Of a stretch of DNA of 64,000 bases, positions 38,578 to 49,283 are shown piece by piece. This DNA is from Gammaproteobacteria bacterium (lineage in GTDB: Bacteria > Pseudomonadota > Gammaproteobacteria > Pseudomonadales > Porticoccaceae). Each line of letters begins with the position of its first letter. Within the stretch, counting starts at the first letter, position 1. Where the stretch lies: positions 1-64,000 of the forward strand of contig JAGPUW010000006.1 in assembly GCA_018069465.1 (NCBI GenBank). Direction: 5' to 3'. The translations under genes were made by a program, and so were the position numbers. Below the pieces are notes generated by a model, which was not told the origin of the DNA, did not search any database, and worked only from the letters and a program-made list of their open reading frames with translations.

Positions 38578-39497
38578 GCTGGTACTTTAAATTCTGGCAA
38601 AACTTCATTAATTAATAACCGACTTTGTTCGAGTAAGTCTGCGTCATCATTACCCATGGGGCGCAGAATAAATTTTGAAATTCCTTCCTCTGCATACTGG
38701 TTAATGCGCTGGTGAATTTGTTTGGTTCCAATGGCGACGGTATGGCTGAGGTCTTTACCCGGTGCCAATTTACTAAAGCGGGAGAGCTCGCGTTGTGCGA
38801 TGTCATTGCTGGCCTTGCCAAAATAAAAGAAAAAACCGGTGCCGTAGTGGTCGTCGTCAATATGGCGGCCGCTCACTTTTAAGGCTTCTACAATGGATTT
38901 TTTCGCTAGTCCCGCCTGTTGGGGTGACTCTAGCCCCGCTTGCCAGCCAGTGCCGATTCGCGCTGTGCGTTTAATGGCAGCCTCGCTACTGCCGCCTATC
39001 CAAAGTGGTAGCTCACGCTGTGTAGGCAGGGGTGAAATTACCGCGTCGTGATATTGGTAGTGCTCGCCGTCGAGGCTGACGGGGCCGCCGCGCCAAAGTT
39101 GGCTGATAATATCGAGGGCCTCATCGGTGCGCTTGCCACGGCCTTTGGTGCCGCGCCCGGTGGCCTGCCATTCAGGCGCGCGGGCCGTGCCAATACCAAA
39201 GGCGGGTAGCATGCGGCCCTTGCTGAGGAAGTCGATAGTGGCGCATTGTTTGGCTAACACCAGGGGGTCGCGCAGGGCGGCCGAGGCGACGTTCATACCG
39301 AATTTAATGCGTTGCGTGGCCCCGGCGATGGCGGCGAGGGCGGTGATGCATTCGAGGAAGGGCTCGCTGGAAATAAGCCGGTCAGTTTGCCAGATAGAAT
39401 CGACGCCACCCTCCTCGCACAGCTCGACCCAGCGCCAGAAGTTATCGACCTGCTGGAAGGGGAAGCGGGCGAGCCCGAGTCCAATACCAATCGCCAT
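38574..39497 (-). CDS. LLM-class flavin/F420-dependent oxidoreductase
   Basis: GLARFPFQQVDNFWRWVELCEEGGVDSIWQTDRL; GRMLPAFGIGTARAPEW; LPLWIGGSSEAAIKRTARIGTGW. Confidence 0.85.
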   Translation of the reverse strand: MAIGIGLGLARFPFQQVDNFWRWVELCEEGGVDSIWQTDRLISSEPFLECITALAAIAGATQRIKFGMNVASAALRDPLVLAKQCATIDFLSKGRMLPAFGIGTARAPEWQATGRGTKGRGKRTDEALDIISQLWRGGPVSLDGEHYQYHDAVISPLPTQRELPLWIGGSSEAAIKRTARIGTGWQAGLESPQQAGLAKKSIVEALKVSGRHIDDDHYGTGFFFYFGKASNDIAQRELSRFSKLAPGKDLSHTVAIGTKQIHQRINQYAEEGISKFILRPMGNDDADLLEQSRLLINEVLPEFKVPA

Positions 39498-39555
39498 GGG
39501 GATTCTCCCGTTTTATTTAATTATTATCCAATAGTGCTTTTTAGATAGGCTTACT

Positions 39556-40572
39556 TTAGCTCGGCTTAAATTCTGCGGCGGTGAAGGCTTGCAGAGTGCG
39601 GGCAATATCTTCGTCGCTGGCACCCGCCAGGGGTGAAATAATCTGCGTGTGAATGCCGGTCGTCATATCGGCCTGCAGGCGCTGTCGGCATTCGTCGGCA
39701 CTGCCGATCACGGCGATTTCATCAATTAATGCGTCGCTCATCGCCGCCGCTGTTTTCAGGCGGTCTTTGGCGGCCCAGCCCTCGGTAATACTGTCGGCGG
39801 CACTTGAATAACCGGCCCAGGCGAGGAATTTATTGTAAACCGGGGTGGCGTAGTAGGGCGCAAAGGCGGCGCGGAATAAGTCCCGTGCGGCGGCTTTGTC
39901 GTCGGTCACCAGCACCATGGCGCGGTTGACGATTTCCACCGACTGCCAGTCTTTGCCGGCTTTTTCAGCACCGACTTTTACATGCTCAATCATTTTACTC
40001 AGGGCACCCTGTGGCCACAGGTTGAAGATCACGCCGTCGCCAATTTCGGCGGCCATCTCTATCATTTTTGGGCGCAGGGCGGCGAGGTAAATGGGCGGCG
40101 GCTGGTCGATAGGGTCTTGCCGATAACCCTTGCTATAAAGGCCGTCGAGGTCAAAGTTGGATTTTTCACCGGCCAGCATAGAGCGCACCATGAGCGCGGT
40201 GTTCTTGACGCGAGTGACGGGTTTTTCCAGGGGGATGCCGTGCCAGTTGTTCATCATTGTCTGGCTTGAGGCACCGAGGCCCATCACGAAGCGTCCGGGC
40301 AGCACTTGCCCCAGTGTATTGGCCGTCGCCGCCAGCACAGCGGGGGTGCGGGTGTAGACCGGCGTGACGGCAACGCCGATGCGTATCGACTGGGTATGCC
40401 CCGAAAGTGCGGCGGCGCTAGTTAGCGAGTCGGGCGAGCCACCATCGGCAAACCAGGCATCGCTATAGCCCTGAGCTTCCGCCCACTTGGCGCGCGCAAT
40501 GGTGTCGCTAACCAGCGGGCTGGCGGGCAGGGTAACGGCGACGCGCTTGGGCAGGGGAGTTCCTTGTGACAT
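39556..40572 (-). CDS. LLM-class flavin/F420-dependent oxidoreductase (start MSQGTPL at 40572)
   Basis: ARAKWAEAQGYSDAWFADG; IGVAVTPVYTRTPAVLAATANTLGQVLPGRFVMGLGASS. Confidence 0.87.
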   Translation of the reverse strand: MSQGTPLPKRVAVTLPASPLVSDTIARAKWAEAQGYSDAWFADGGSPDSLTSAAALSGHTQSIRIGVAVTPVYTRTPAVLAATANTLGQVLPGRFVMGLGASSQTMMNNWHGIPLEKPVTRVKNTALMVRSMLAGEKSNFDLDGLYSKGYRQDPIDQPPPIYLAALRPKMIEMAAEIGDGVIFNLWPQGALSKMIEHVKVGAEKAGKDWQSVEIVNRAMVLVTDDKAAARDLFRAAFAPYYATPVYNKFLAWAGYSSAADSITEGWAAKDRLKTAAAMSDALIDEIAVIGSADECRQRLQADMTTGIHTQIISPLAGASDEDIARTLQAFTAAEFKPS

Positions 40573-40673
40573 AGCTTTTCCGGTATAAATAAAGATTGGC
40601 GTGCAGTTTCCCATTTTGCGGCAAGCTTGTTCAAGCTGTATGCTAGTGACAAATAATTATCGGGGTAAAGTAA

Positions 40674-41720
40674 ATGAGTTCTAGCACAGAATTGACGGCG
40701 GTTCGCGCTGGCCACGAATTTGACGAGGTGGCGCTGGAAAAATTTCTGGCAGCCAATGTTGAAGGTTATCAGGGGCCGCTAAAAATCCAGCAGTTCGATG
40801 GTGGCCAGAGTAACCCCACCTTTAAATTGTTCTGTGGTTCGGGCGTTTATGTGATGCGCAAGCAACCACCCGGCGAGCTACTGCCCTCCGCCCACCAGGT
40901 TGACCGCGAATACCGCATTATGAAGGCGCTGTGGGATACCCCCGTGCCGGTGCCCGAGATGCTCTGCCTGTGTGATGACGCGAGCGTGATCGGCACTAAG
41001 TTTTATGTCATGGCGATGGTCGAGGGGCGAATTTATTCTGAAATTCTGCTGCCCGATGTTAGCCCCGCCGACCGCCGTGAAATGTACCTCGATATGATGC
41101 GTGTACTGGCCAAGGTGCATGCCGTTGACTATAAAGCAGTGGGTTTAGAGACCTACGGTCGCCCCGGTAATTATTACGAGCGGCAGATTTCCCGCTGGAC
41201 CAAGCAATACCGAGGCGCGGAGCTGAAAAAGATTGATAGCATGGACAATCTGCTGGAATGGGTGCCCGCTCATTTACCTGACGCTAGCGAAACGACTATT
41301 GCCCACGGTGATTACCGCCTGGCGAATATGGTCTTTCACCCCACCGAGCCACGCATCGTCGCCGTGCTCGACTGGGAGCTGTCGACCCTGGGCCACCCGC
41401 TGGCCGATCTCGGTTATAGCTGTATGGAGTTTAATGCTGACTTCTACGGTGAGGTGCGTCTGCGCGGGCCTGAGCGCGAGAGCCTGGGTATTCCCGGCGA
41501 AGCAGAAATGGTCGCCGAGTATTGCAAAAGTTCAGGGCGCGAAAAAATCGATAACTGGAAGTTTTATGTTATTTACAACCTCTTCCGTTCAGCCGCTATT
41601 GTGCAGGGTGTTTACAAGCGGGGGCTGGATGGCAATGCCAGTTCGGAGTCGGCCCTGACCTATGGCGATGAGTGTCGCAACCGTGCTGACAGAGCCTGGG
41701 AGCTGGTGCAAGAGCTGTAA
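40674..41720 (+). CDS. Aminoglycoside-phosphotransferase-like (ACAD10-type) family protein
   Basis: QFDGGQSNPTFKL, VMRKQPPGELLPSAHQVDREYRIMKAL, IAHGDYRLANMVFHPTEPRIVAVLDWELSTLGHPLADLGY. Confidence 0.92.
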   Translation: MSSSTELTAVRAGHEFDEVALEKFLAANVEGYQGPLKIQQFDGGQSNPTFKLFCGSGVYVMRKQPPGELLPSAHQVDREYRIMKALWDTPVPVPEMLCLCDDASVIGTKFYVMAMVEGRIYSEILLPDVSPADRREMYLDMMRVLAKVHAVDYKAVGLETYGRPGNYYERQISRWTKQYRGAELKKIDSMDNLLEWVPAHLPDASETTIAHGDYRLANMVFHPTEPRIVAVLDWELSTLGHPLADLGYSCMEFNADFYGEVRLRGPERESLGIPGEAEMVAEYCKSSGREKIDNWKFYVIYNLFRSAAIVQGVYKRGLDGNASSESALTYGDECRNRADRAWELVQEL

Positions 41721-41782
41721 GCGTGAAAAAAAACCGAGTAATAAAATACCCTGATAAAATGGGGCAATAATTTTTACGCAAT

Positions 41783-41812
41783 AAAAAAGGGAGCTAACTA
41801 GCTCCCTTTTTT
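41783..41812. terminator. Bidirectional rho-independent terminator
   Basis: AAAAAAGGGAGCTA-AC-TAGCTCCCTTTTTT between convergent genes. Confidence 0.9.
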
Positions 41813-41827
41813 AATTTTAAATAAAGT

Positions 41828-42868
41828 TCAAAGAACGATATCAGCCATTAACTCCAGCCCTTCGCGGGTGGTTTCACCGCCCAGCAACATGGTCGAAACA
41901 TGGCCTTTCTTACCGGCTTCAAGCCAGCGCTGTGAGCGCTCGCGAATACGCTCAGCCGGGCCGACCAGATGTGCGGCATCGACCAGCGCATCGGGCACTG
42001 CCGCAGAGGCCTCCTCCTTTTTGCCATCCAGATAAAGATCCTGAATTTTGACGGCGGCGTCACCAAAGCCTAAACGGGTGGCGTAATCGTTGTAAAAGTT
42101 TTTCGAGCGCGCACCCATACCACCGATGTACAGGGCCATATTATCTTTCAATGGTTTCATGCACTGCTCTACGTCGTCGCCAATAACGACTCGTACGAAG
42201 GGCGCAATCTCGAAGTCATCGAGGGTTTTATTACCGGCATCGGCAAAGCCTTTTTCGATCGGCTCGGCAAATACATGGTATTGCTCGGGGTCCATCCACA
42301 CCGGGAAAAAGCCATCGGCGACACTGGCTGCCGCGCGCACGCCGGCGGGGGTAATGGTGGCGGCGAAAATGGGGATTTCAGCTTTGCAGTGCAAAATACT
42401 TTTCAGGGGTTTGCCGAGGCCGGTGGCACCCTCGCCAGTGTAGGGCAGCTGATACTGCTTGCCATCGAAGGTGGCGGGGGCTTCGCGGGCGAAGATCTGC
42501 CGCATAATGGCGATATATTCTTTTAGCCGTGTCACCGGCTTGCCGTAGGGCACACCGTGCCAGCCTTCAACCACCTGGGGGCCAGAGGCACCGAGGCCGA
42601 CAATAAAGCGATTGCCCGATAATTGACTGAGTGACATCGCCGTCATCGCCGCCATGGCGGGGCTGCGGGCGGGCATTTGCATAATCGCGGTGCCGACTTT
42701 GATAGTGCTGGTGTTGGCGAGTATCCAGGTGGCGGTGGTCACCGCATCAGAACCGTAGGCCTCGGCTGTCCATACGGAGTCGTAACCTAGCTCTTCCGCA
42801 AACTTGATGGTGTCGAGGGGGATTTTTACTGTATTGCCGGAATAGCCGGTCATTAAGCCGAGTTTCAT
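41828..42868 (-). CDS. LLM-class flavin/F420-dependent oxidoreductase
   Basis: [73 protein letters not shown]. Confidence 0.9.
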   Translation of the reverse strand: MKLGLMTGYSGNTVKIPLDTIKFAEELGYDSVWTAEAYGSDAVTTATWILANTSTIKVGTAIMQMPARSPAMAAMTAMSLSQLSGNRFIVGLGASGPQVVEGWHGVPYGKPVTRLKEYIAIMRQIFAREAPATFDGKQYQLPYTGEGATGLGKPLKSILHCKAEIPIFAATITPAGVRAAASVADGFFPVWMDPEQYHVFAEPIEKGFADAGNKTLDDFEIAPFVRVVIGDDVEQCMKPLKDNMALYIGGMGARSKNFYNDYATRLGFGDAAVKIQDLYLDGKKEEASAAVPDALVDAAHLVGPAERIRERSQRWLEAGKKGHVSTMLLGGETTREGLELMADIVL

Positions 42869-43257
42869 AATCGTTGTCCTGATGTTGTGAATTTCACGCT
42901 GCCTTGGTGGCGTATTTTTTGTGGCGTGTCAAAAATCTAACGATAGCAAACTGCGGTGTGCGGGGCTAGAAATGACTACCGGGGTGCGGGCCAAATCGAC
43001 AGAGCAAAGCCAGCTTTGTTGGCTACTTATAATAACCTTTTTAATATAAAGGTCTTTACTTTGCTGGGCGCCTGGTGTATATCCACTCATTCCGTATGGT
43101 TATACCCTGGATTAATGAGGTGGGGTTTACCTGCGGATTGCCAGCAATAGGATGCGGCAGCGAGGGAGAGTACTTCTTTAGAGATGAAGAGTTTAAGGGA
43201 TGAACAGTCAGGGATGATAAATAAAAACAAAAAAAACTAAAACAGAGACTGTTACCC

Positions 43258-44940
43258 ATGGCGATTTTTTCCAGAAATAACACCGACCAAACTGCGCAAG
43301 CCACGACTACGCAATCCACCAGCCCACAGTTAGCACCAGCAAACACTCTTCAGCCCGACACCCCTCTTGCCCAGCCCTCAAACTTTGCCAGTACAGCCCC
43401 AGCTATGGGGGCGCTGGATGGTGAAGGACAAGCTGCAGATCTACATCCTTTGCGTCTCTTGTCGGAGGGTGATTTTACGGCTCCTGTGGCGCTACACAAT
43501 TCGCAGCCCGCGCAATTGGCGGAGTGCATCAGGCTTAAGGTGGGCGCGACCATTGGCAAAACCCAGGTGCTGATGAAGGAACTCAACAGCGAAATAAAAG
43601 TAATTACCCAGCAGAGTAAACAGCAGGTTGAATCGCTGAGCTGGGATACCGAAGATGAGTTGAAACGCACCCGTGAAATGGGTGAAAACCTCAGTACAGT
43701 GGCCGCTGCTGGTGAGCAACTGTCAGTGAATATGAAGGATATTTCGGCCAATGCCGAAGAGTCGCAACAACACCTGAGTGAGGTGGTAGTGACGACCAAT
43801 GAGCTGTCCTCTGCGGCCAGGGAAATTGCCGAGAGGACTGAGCAGGGGCGAAAAATTAGTGCAAAAGCGGTGGTGGATACCGAAACAGCGGCAGCGCAAT
43901 TTGCCGACCTTGAGGCCGCCGCCATTGAAATCAGTAAGGTGACGAATACCATCTCCGAAGTGTCGGACCAGACTAAATTGCTGGCACTCAACGCCACCAT
44001 TGAAGCGGCGCGGGCGGGTGACGCCGGAGCCGGGTTTGCCGTGGTGGCGAGCGAGGTAAAAGAACTTGCGGCGCAAACCAATGAGGCCAATGCGGGCATT
44101 AAAAGTAAGATCGCCGTCATTCACAAGGCCATCCAGTCGAGTGTTGGCGCGATACGTGAGGTGGCGGGGGTGGTGGCAGAAATCAACGAGATTGTTTCTG
44201 CCATCGCGGCGGCAGCGGAGCAGCAGTCCCTGGCTACTGCCGATATTTCTAAAAAATTATCCGCTGCCAGCTCGGGTATGGGCGCCGTGAACACGAGTGT
44301 TGGTGAAGGTGCTACCGCGACCGAGGAGATGAATGTCAATTTGAACTCGGCAGTGGTGTTGCTGGGTGATTCAATCGCCGCCATGAACCACTTAGTCGAA
44401 AGCAATACCGGGACTGCCGCGCAGAATTTCTCCCAGGCGACCCTGCTGGGTAATCGCAGCGCCGATGTTATTCATCTCTACAGTGATTTGCTAATAGATG
44501 AAGAGCATCGAGTGGCGGATACTTCTGAGAAAGGCTTGTTTCGCTTTAGTCCCAAGTGGAGTGTGCTGGTCGATCAAATGGACAGCGAACACCAGAAGAT
44601 TTTTGCTTACTGTAATGAAATTCACGCCATGATAGCGGCGGGTAAAAAGCAGGAAGAAGCCCTGCCCATACTCAAAGCTCTGGCAGCTTATACCGCCCAT
44701 CATTTCGCCGAGGAAGAGGAGATGATGACGGCCCACAGTTACCCCGGTCTGGATCGACAAAAGCGGGCTCACACAGAGCTATTGGCCGATGTTGGGCAAA
44801 CTATCACTACTCTCGATGAGGGTGGCAAGGTCAATATGATTGATGTGATTGCCTTCATCGTCGATTGGTTGACGGGGCACATTCAACAAGAAGATATTGC
44901 CTACGGGCGCTATTTCAAAGAGCGGGGCATTGTTGTTTAA
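43258..44940 (+). CDS. Soluble methyl-accepting chemotaxis protein with C-terminal hemerythrin domain
   Basis: MCP hairpin region ([39 protein letters not shown]), no TM segment seen; C-terminal hemerythrin-like EHQKIF...[10 protein letters not shown]...HIQQED. Confidence 0.9.
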   Translation: MAIFSRNNTDQTAQATTTQSTSPQLAPANTLQPDTPLAQPSNFASTAPAMGALDGEGQAADLHPLRLLSEGDFTAPVALHNSQPAQLAECIRLKVGATIGKTQVLMKELNSEIKVITQQSKQQVESLSWDTEDELKRTREMGENLSTVAAAGEQLSVNMKDISANAEESQQHLSEVVVTTNELSSAAREIAERTEQGRKISAKAVVDTETAAAQFADLEAAAIEISKVTNTISEVSDQTKLLALNATIEAARAGDAGAGFAVVASEVKELAAQTNEANAGIKSKIAVIHKAIQSSVGAIREVAGVVAEINEIVSAIAAAAEQQSLATADISKKLSAASSGMGAVNTSVGEGATATEEMNVNLNSAVVLLGDSIAAMNHLVESNTGTAAQNFSQATLLGNRSADVIHLYSDLLIDEEHRVADTSEKGLFRFSPKWSVLVDQMDSEHQKIFAYCNEIHAMIAAGKKQEEALPILKALAAYTAHHFAEEEEMMTAHSYPGLDRQKRAHTELLADVGQTITTLDEGGKVNMIDVIAFIVDWLTGHIQQEDIAYGRYFKERGIVV

Positions 44941-44954
44941 ACGAGGTAGTGGCT

Positions 44955-47477
44955 GTGAGTGACAACAATGATGCAGGGCTGGCTTTAGGTTTTCTCCACC
45001 AAACTCTGGGCGCCAGTGGTGGCGAGTTATTCGATAAAACAGTGCGTGGTTTGAGTGAAACACTAGGTTTGCGTGCCGCATTTATCACTAGAATATCCGC
45101 TCAAACAATCGAGACTGTTAGCGCCTGGATTGATGGGAAAAAGGTCGAAAACTTCAAGGTGAGGCTCGCTGGCACACCTTGTGAACAGGTAATGGCGCGG
45201 GCAAAAAACCTGTATTTTGATGATGTCTGTCGCTGCTTCCCCCACGCTCCCTACCTCGCCGAGATTAGCCCCTACTGCTACATGGGCACTCCCATTGTCG
45301 GTTGTGGTGGCAGCCCGGGCACTGTGGTGTTGATGGCTGACCACGCCATCGACGATATTGTCACGGTGAAGCGATTGCTGGAAATTGTCGCACAGAGAGT
45401 CGCCATTGAGTTCAGCCAGCAAGACCTTGCCGCCAGAGTGAGGGCCAGCGAATTGAGGGCTGAGCAAAGCTTCGAGAAATCCCTCGACCCCTTGTTTATC
45501 CATGACCTCAGGGGTGGCTTGCTAGCGGTCAATGACTGCGCCCTGAAAGTCTTTGGCTACAGCCGAGAAGAAATAAACCGGCTGGACTTAAAGGCGCTGT
45601 CACCCGATGACATTGCCACGCGCCGGGCGAATGCTGAGGCCAGGAACCGGGTGCTGAGCAAGGGGCATTATCGCTTTGAGACAAGGTGTAACAATAAAAA
45701 TGACCAGCAGCTGGCTTGTGAGGTGACCTGTAGCCTGATGACAATAGGCGGTGAACAGGTGATTTGCTCTCGCCTAGAGGACAGAACTGAGTTATTGCGC
45801 GAAAGGGCTGAGCTGCTCAAGTTATCACAGGCTGCAAAGGCCAGCTCATCGGTGATCATGATTACCGATGCCAGTGGTCACATCGAATACGTTAACCCTA
45901 AATTTACCCAGCTCACGGGCTATACCCGGCAGGAGGCCATGGGTAAAACACCGCGCATTCTCAATACCGGGCAGGCTCCTATGGCCACCTATAAAAAACT
46001 GTGGTCAACCATTCTTGCCGGGGGTGAATGGCGGGGTGAGTTTCGCAATCGGAAAAAAAATGGTGAGTACTATTGGTGCCGAAACTCCATTTCGGGTATT
46101 AAAAATGAGGGTGGAAAGCTAACCCACTACCTGGCGATTCAGGATGATGTGAGCAAGGAATATGAGCTTAATGAAAGGCTCAGTTATCAGGCTTCCCACG
46201 ACCTGCTGACCGGCCTTTTTAATCGCCACGAGTTTGAGCGGCGCACCGAATCATTACTTGCCAGGCAGCGTACAGAAAAGGGCACCCACGCCATTTGCTT
46301 CATTGATCTCGACCAGTTTAAAGTCATTAACGACACCTGCGGTCACGTTGCGGGCGATGCCTTACTGCGCCAGTTGGGCCCCCTGTTACAGGGCGTAGTC
46401 AGGCAGCGGGACACTTTGGCGCGGGTCGGCGGTGATGAATTTGCGGTGCTGATGGAGTTCTGCTCGCTGGCCAATGCCGAGCGCCTGACTCGGGACTTGC
46501 TAAAGGCTCTGCAAGATTATCGCTTCACCTGGGGGGAGTCGACGTTCAGGGTGAGCGCGAGTATTGGTCTGGCGGAGATCGCAGAAGATGTTCAGGACCT
46601 GTCGTCTCTACTGAAAAATGCCGATGCCGCGTGTTACATGGCCAAAGACTCAGGCCGCAATCGGGTGCATGTCTATTGTCCCGACGATTTGGAGTTAGCC
46701 CAGCGCCACGGGGAGATGGAGTGGGTGAGCCGCATTTATCGGGCCCTGGCGGAGGACCAATTTTGCCTCTATGCCCAGACCATTAAGCGACTTGACCCGG
46801 CAGTGGGGGGCCGACATTACGAGCTCTTACTGCGTATGCGAGATGACGATGGTCGGATCATAAATCCGGGTGCCTTTCTGCCCGCCGCCGAACGCTACAA
46901 CCTGATTGTCGAGCTGGATCGCTGGGTGGTGGGTGAAACACTTCGCCAGCTGGTACTGCACCCGGAGTTTATGGAAAACACCGATTGTGTGGCGATTAAC
47001 CTATCGGGCCAAACGTTGACGGATGCAGCCTTTCTTGAATTTGTGCTGACCAGTTTGGAAAAGTCAGCTATTAAGGGGGAGAAAATCTGTTTTGAAATCA
47101 CCGAAACAGCCGCTATCGCCAACTTAAATATCGCAAAAAAGTTTATTGAAGCGCTGAAATCTATAGGTTGCAAATTCGCCCTTGACGATTTTGGTAGCGG
47201 GCTCTCCTCCTTTGGCTATCTGAAAAATCTGGCGGTGGATTATTTGAAAATTGACGGCATGTTTGTCAAAGAAATGGCCGATGACCCCATTAGCCATGCG
47301 ATGGTGAAATCCATTAACGAAATTGGTCAGGTGATGGGCATACAAACCATTGCCGAGTTTGTAGAAAACCCTGTTGTTGAGGCGCTGGTGAGCAAGCTCG
47401 GTGTCAATTATGCCCAGGGGTATGGCATTGAAAAGCCCCAGCCTTTTAATGAGGTGCTGATTCGAGAAAACGATTGA
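44955..47477 (+). CDS. GAF-like/PAS/GGDEF/EAL c-di-GMP protein (probable GTG start at 44955)
   Basis: PAS (ITDASGHIEYVNPKFTQLTGYTRQEAMGKTPRIL), RQRDTLARVGGDEF (I-site plus GGDEF), YELLLR and DDFGSG EAL motifs. Confidence 0.92.
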   Translation: MSDNNDAGLALGFLHQTLGASGGELFDKTVRGLSETLGLRAAFITRISAQTIETVSAWIDGKKVENFKVRLAGTPCEQVMARAKNLYFDDVCRCFPHAPYLAEISPYCYMGTPIVGCGGSPGTVVLMADHAIDDIVTVKRLLEIVAQRVAIEFSQQDLAARVRASELRAEQSFEKSLDPLFIHDLRGGLLAVNDCALKVFGYSREEINRLDLKALSPDDIATRRANAEARNRVLSKGHYRFETRCNNKNDQQLACEVTCSLMTIGGEQVICSRLEDRTELLRERAELLKLSQAAKASSSVIMITDASGHIEYVNPKFTQLTGYTRQEAMGKTPRILNTGQAPMATYKKLWSTILAGGEWRGEFRNRKKNGEYYWCRNSISGIKNEGGKLTHYLAIQDDVSKEYELNERLSYQASHDLLTGLFNRHEFERRTESLLARQRTEKGTHAICFIDLDQFKVINDTCGHVAGDALLRQLGPLLQGVVRQRDTLARVGGDEFAVLMEFCSLANAERLTRDLLKALQDYRFTWGESTFRVSASIGLAEIAEDVQDLSSLLKNADAACYMAKDSGRNRVHVYCPDDLELAQRHGEMEWVSRIYRALAEDQFCLYAQTIKRLDPAVGGRHYELLLRMRDDDGRIINPGAFLPAAERYNLIVELDRWVVGETLRQLVLHPEFMENTDCVAINLSGQTLTDAAFLEFVLTSLEKSAIKGEKICFEITETAAIANLNIAKKFIEALKSIGCKFALDDFGSGLSSFGYLKNLAVDYLKIDGMFVKEMADDPISHAMVKSINEIGQVMGIQTIAEFVENPVVEALVSKLGVNYAQGYGIEKPQPFNEVLIREND

Positions 47478-47582
47478 AGGAGGCTTGCTCCCCAGGCCCT
47501 GCTGGTGTTGAATTGTCGGTGTGAATGACAAACTATGGTCAGGCTACACATACAATCGAAGTCCAATGACAGGGAGAGCAAG

Positions 47583-48350
47583 ATGAGCAGGTTTGAAAAT
47601 AAAACAGTCGTTATTACCGGTGGCGCAGGTGGCATAGGTTTAGCGGCGGGTAAGTTATTTGCCGGAGACGGCGCCAAGGTGTTGCTGGTCGACTTACAGG
47701 AAGAAGCCTTGCAGACGGCGGTCAGCACTATCGGGGGTGAGGGGGTGAGCTATCAGGTCGCCGATGTCACACAGCCAGAGCAGGTGCAAAAATATGTGGC
47801 GGTCGCCCTTGAACGCTATGGTGCCATCGACTATTTTTTAAACAATGCCGGTGTTGAAGGCGTGGTGGCACCGATAGTCGATTCGCCCATCGACGCTTTC
47901 GACCAGGTACTCGCGGTCAATGTTAAAGGCGTGTGGCTGGGCCTTAAATATGTGATTCCGGCGCTGCTTGCCAACGGCGGTGGCAGCATTGTGATGACGT
48001 CATCAATGGCGGGGCTCAAGGGCACGCCGAATATTTCGCCCTACATTACCAGTAAGCACGCGGTGGTGGGCATGATGCGCAGCGTTTCACAAGAGTACGC
48101 CACCCAGGGCATTCGTATTAATACCGTCAACCCGGCGCCGATTGAAACGCGAATGATGCGTTCTCTCGAAAGTGGTTTCGCGCCGGGTCAGGAAGAGGCC
48201 GCCAAGGCCCAGCTTAGCCAAATGATACCCATGGGCCGCTATGGGGAGCCGGAAGAAGTCGCCAAGGTGATGGCCTTTCTGTGCAGTGATGATGCCTCAT
48301 TCTGCTCGGGTGGGGTGTATTCAGTCGACGGCGGCGGTTCGGCAATGTAG
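47583..48350 (+). CDS. Short-chain dehydrogenase/reductase
   Basis: TGGAGGIG, NNAG, YITSK, SVDGGGS. Confidence 0.9.
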   Translation: MSRFENKTVVITGGAGGIGLAAGKLFAGDGAKVLLVDLQEEALQTAVSTIGGEGVSYQVADVTQPEQVQKYVAVALERYGAIDYFLNNAGVEGVVAPIVDSPIDAFDQVLAVNVKGVWLGLKYVIPALLANGGGSIVMTSSMAGLKGTPNISPYITSKHAVVGMMRSVSQEYATQGIRINTVNPAPIETRMMRSLESGFAPGQEEAAKAQLSQMIPMGRYGEPEEVAKVMAFLCSDDASFCSGGVYSVDGGGSAM

Positions 48351-48357
48351 CGGCCCG

Positions 48358-48843
48358 TTAATCTCTGAAATTATTAAACTGAAAAGCCTGGCCCAGGTCT
48401 GCCTCGCGCACCAGGGCCATGGCACCTTGTAGATCATCGCGTTTTTTGCCGGTGACTCTGATCTTGTCACCTTGAATAGCAACCTGAACTTTGGTCTTTG
48501 CAGCCTTGATGAGTTTGACGATTTTCTTCGCTGTCGGCTGGTCGATGCCCTGTTTAAAGCGTATAGCCAGGGAAAAAACTTTACCCGTGTGAGTGCAGTC
48601 TTCATCGGCACTAATACTATTGGGATCAATATTGCGCTTGACGATATTGTTACTGACGATGTCGAGCATCTGTCGACATTGAAAATCCGCCTCGGCCGAG
48701 ACGGTAATAACATCATCCTGCATATCGATACTCGCCTTGACGCCGCGAAAATCAAAGCGAGTGGCGAGCTCGCGCAGGGAGTTTTCCGTCGCATTGCGAA
48801 TCTCGGTCGACTCCACTTCAGAGACCATATCAAAAGAGGGCAT
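48358..48843 (-). CDS. yajQ: YajQ-family (c-di-GMP / nucleotide-binding) protein
   Basis: [38 protein letters not shown] ... [22 protein letters not shown]. Confidence 0.95.
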   Translation of the reverse strand: MPSFDMVSEVESTEIRNATENSLRELATRFDFRGVKASIDMQDDVITVSAEADFQCRQMLDIVSNNIVKRNIDPNSISADEDCTHTGKVFSLAIRFKQGIDQPTAKKIVKLIKAAKTKVQVAIQGDKIRVTGKKRDDLQGAMALVREADLGQAFQFNNFRD

Positions 48844-49283
48844 TTTGCTAATCCTGTTGTTGGTTAAAGCCTTGGCTGGACTTTAGGCAGCCTCTGAACA
48901 AGTCATGAACTCGCATGCCGCACTTTAGGATACTCAGCTTCTGCGTCGCCTAAAGCGCCTAGAGCCTGCCCCATGAGCGAAGAGAGTGCTTTGGGTGCTG
49001 TTGGTACAAACCTTCGCAATAGCTCGCTAGAGCCTGCCCGTGAAACGCTTTGGGTATTACGTGCGATTTGCGCCTCGCCTAAAGCGCCTACTTTTGGTAA
49101 ATCTAAACACCCTAAAGCACAGCCTGCTTCGTCCAGACTTAATCAGATGCTCCCTAGTCTACTAAAAGACCACCAGTCCGCAAAATTGAAGATTGAAGTT
49201 AGAGAGTGAATCGCCGGCTTGTATCGCCAGTTCACGACGACTATATTTAGGCCTGTTGACAGTTGTGAACCCTTATTACACCG

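Noticed and set aside
48472-48867. 131-aa plus-strand ORF opposite yajQ
   Set aside because: Fully antisense to a confident YajQ gene with no independent support.
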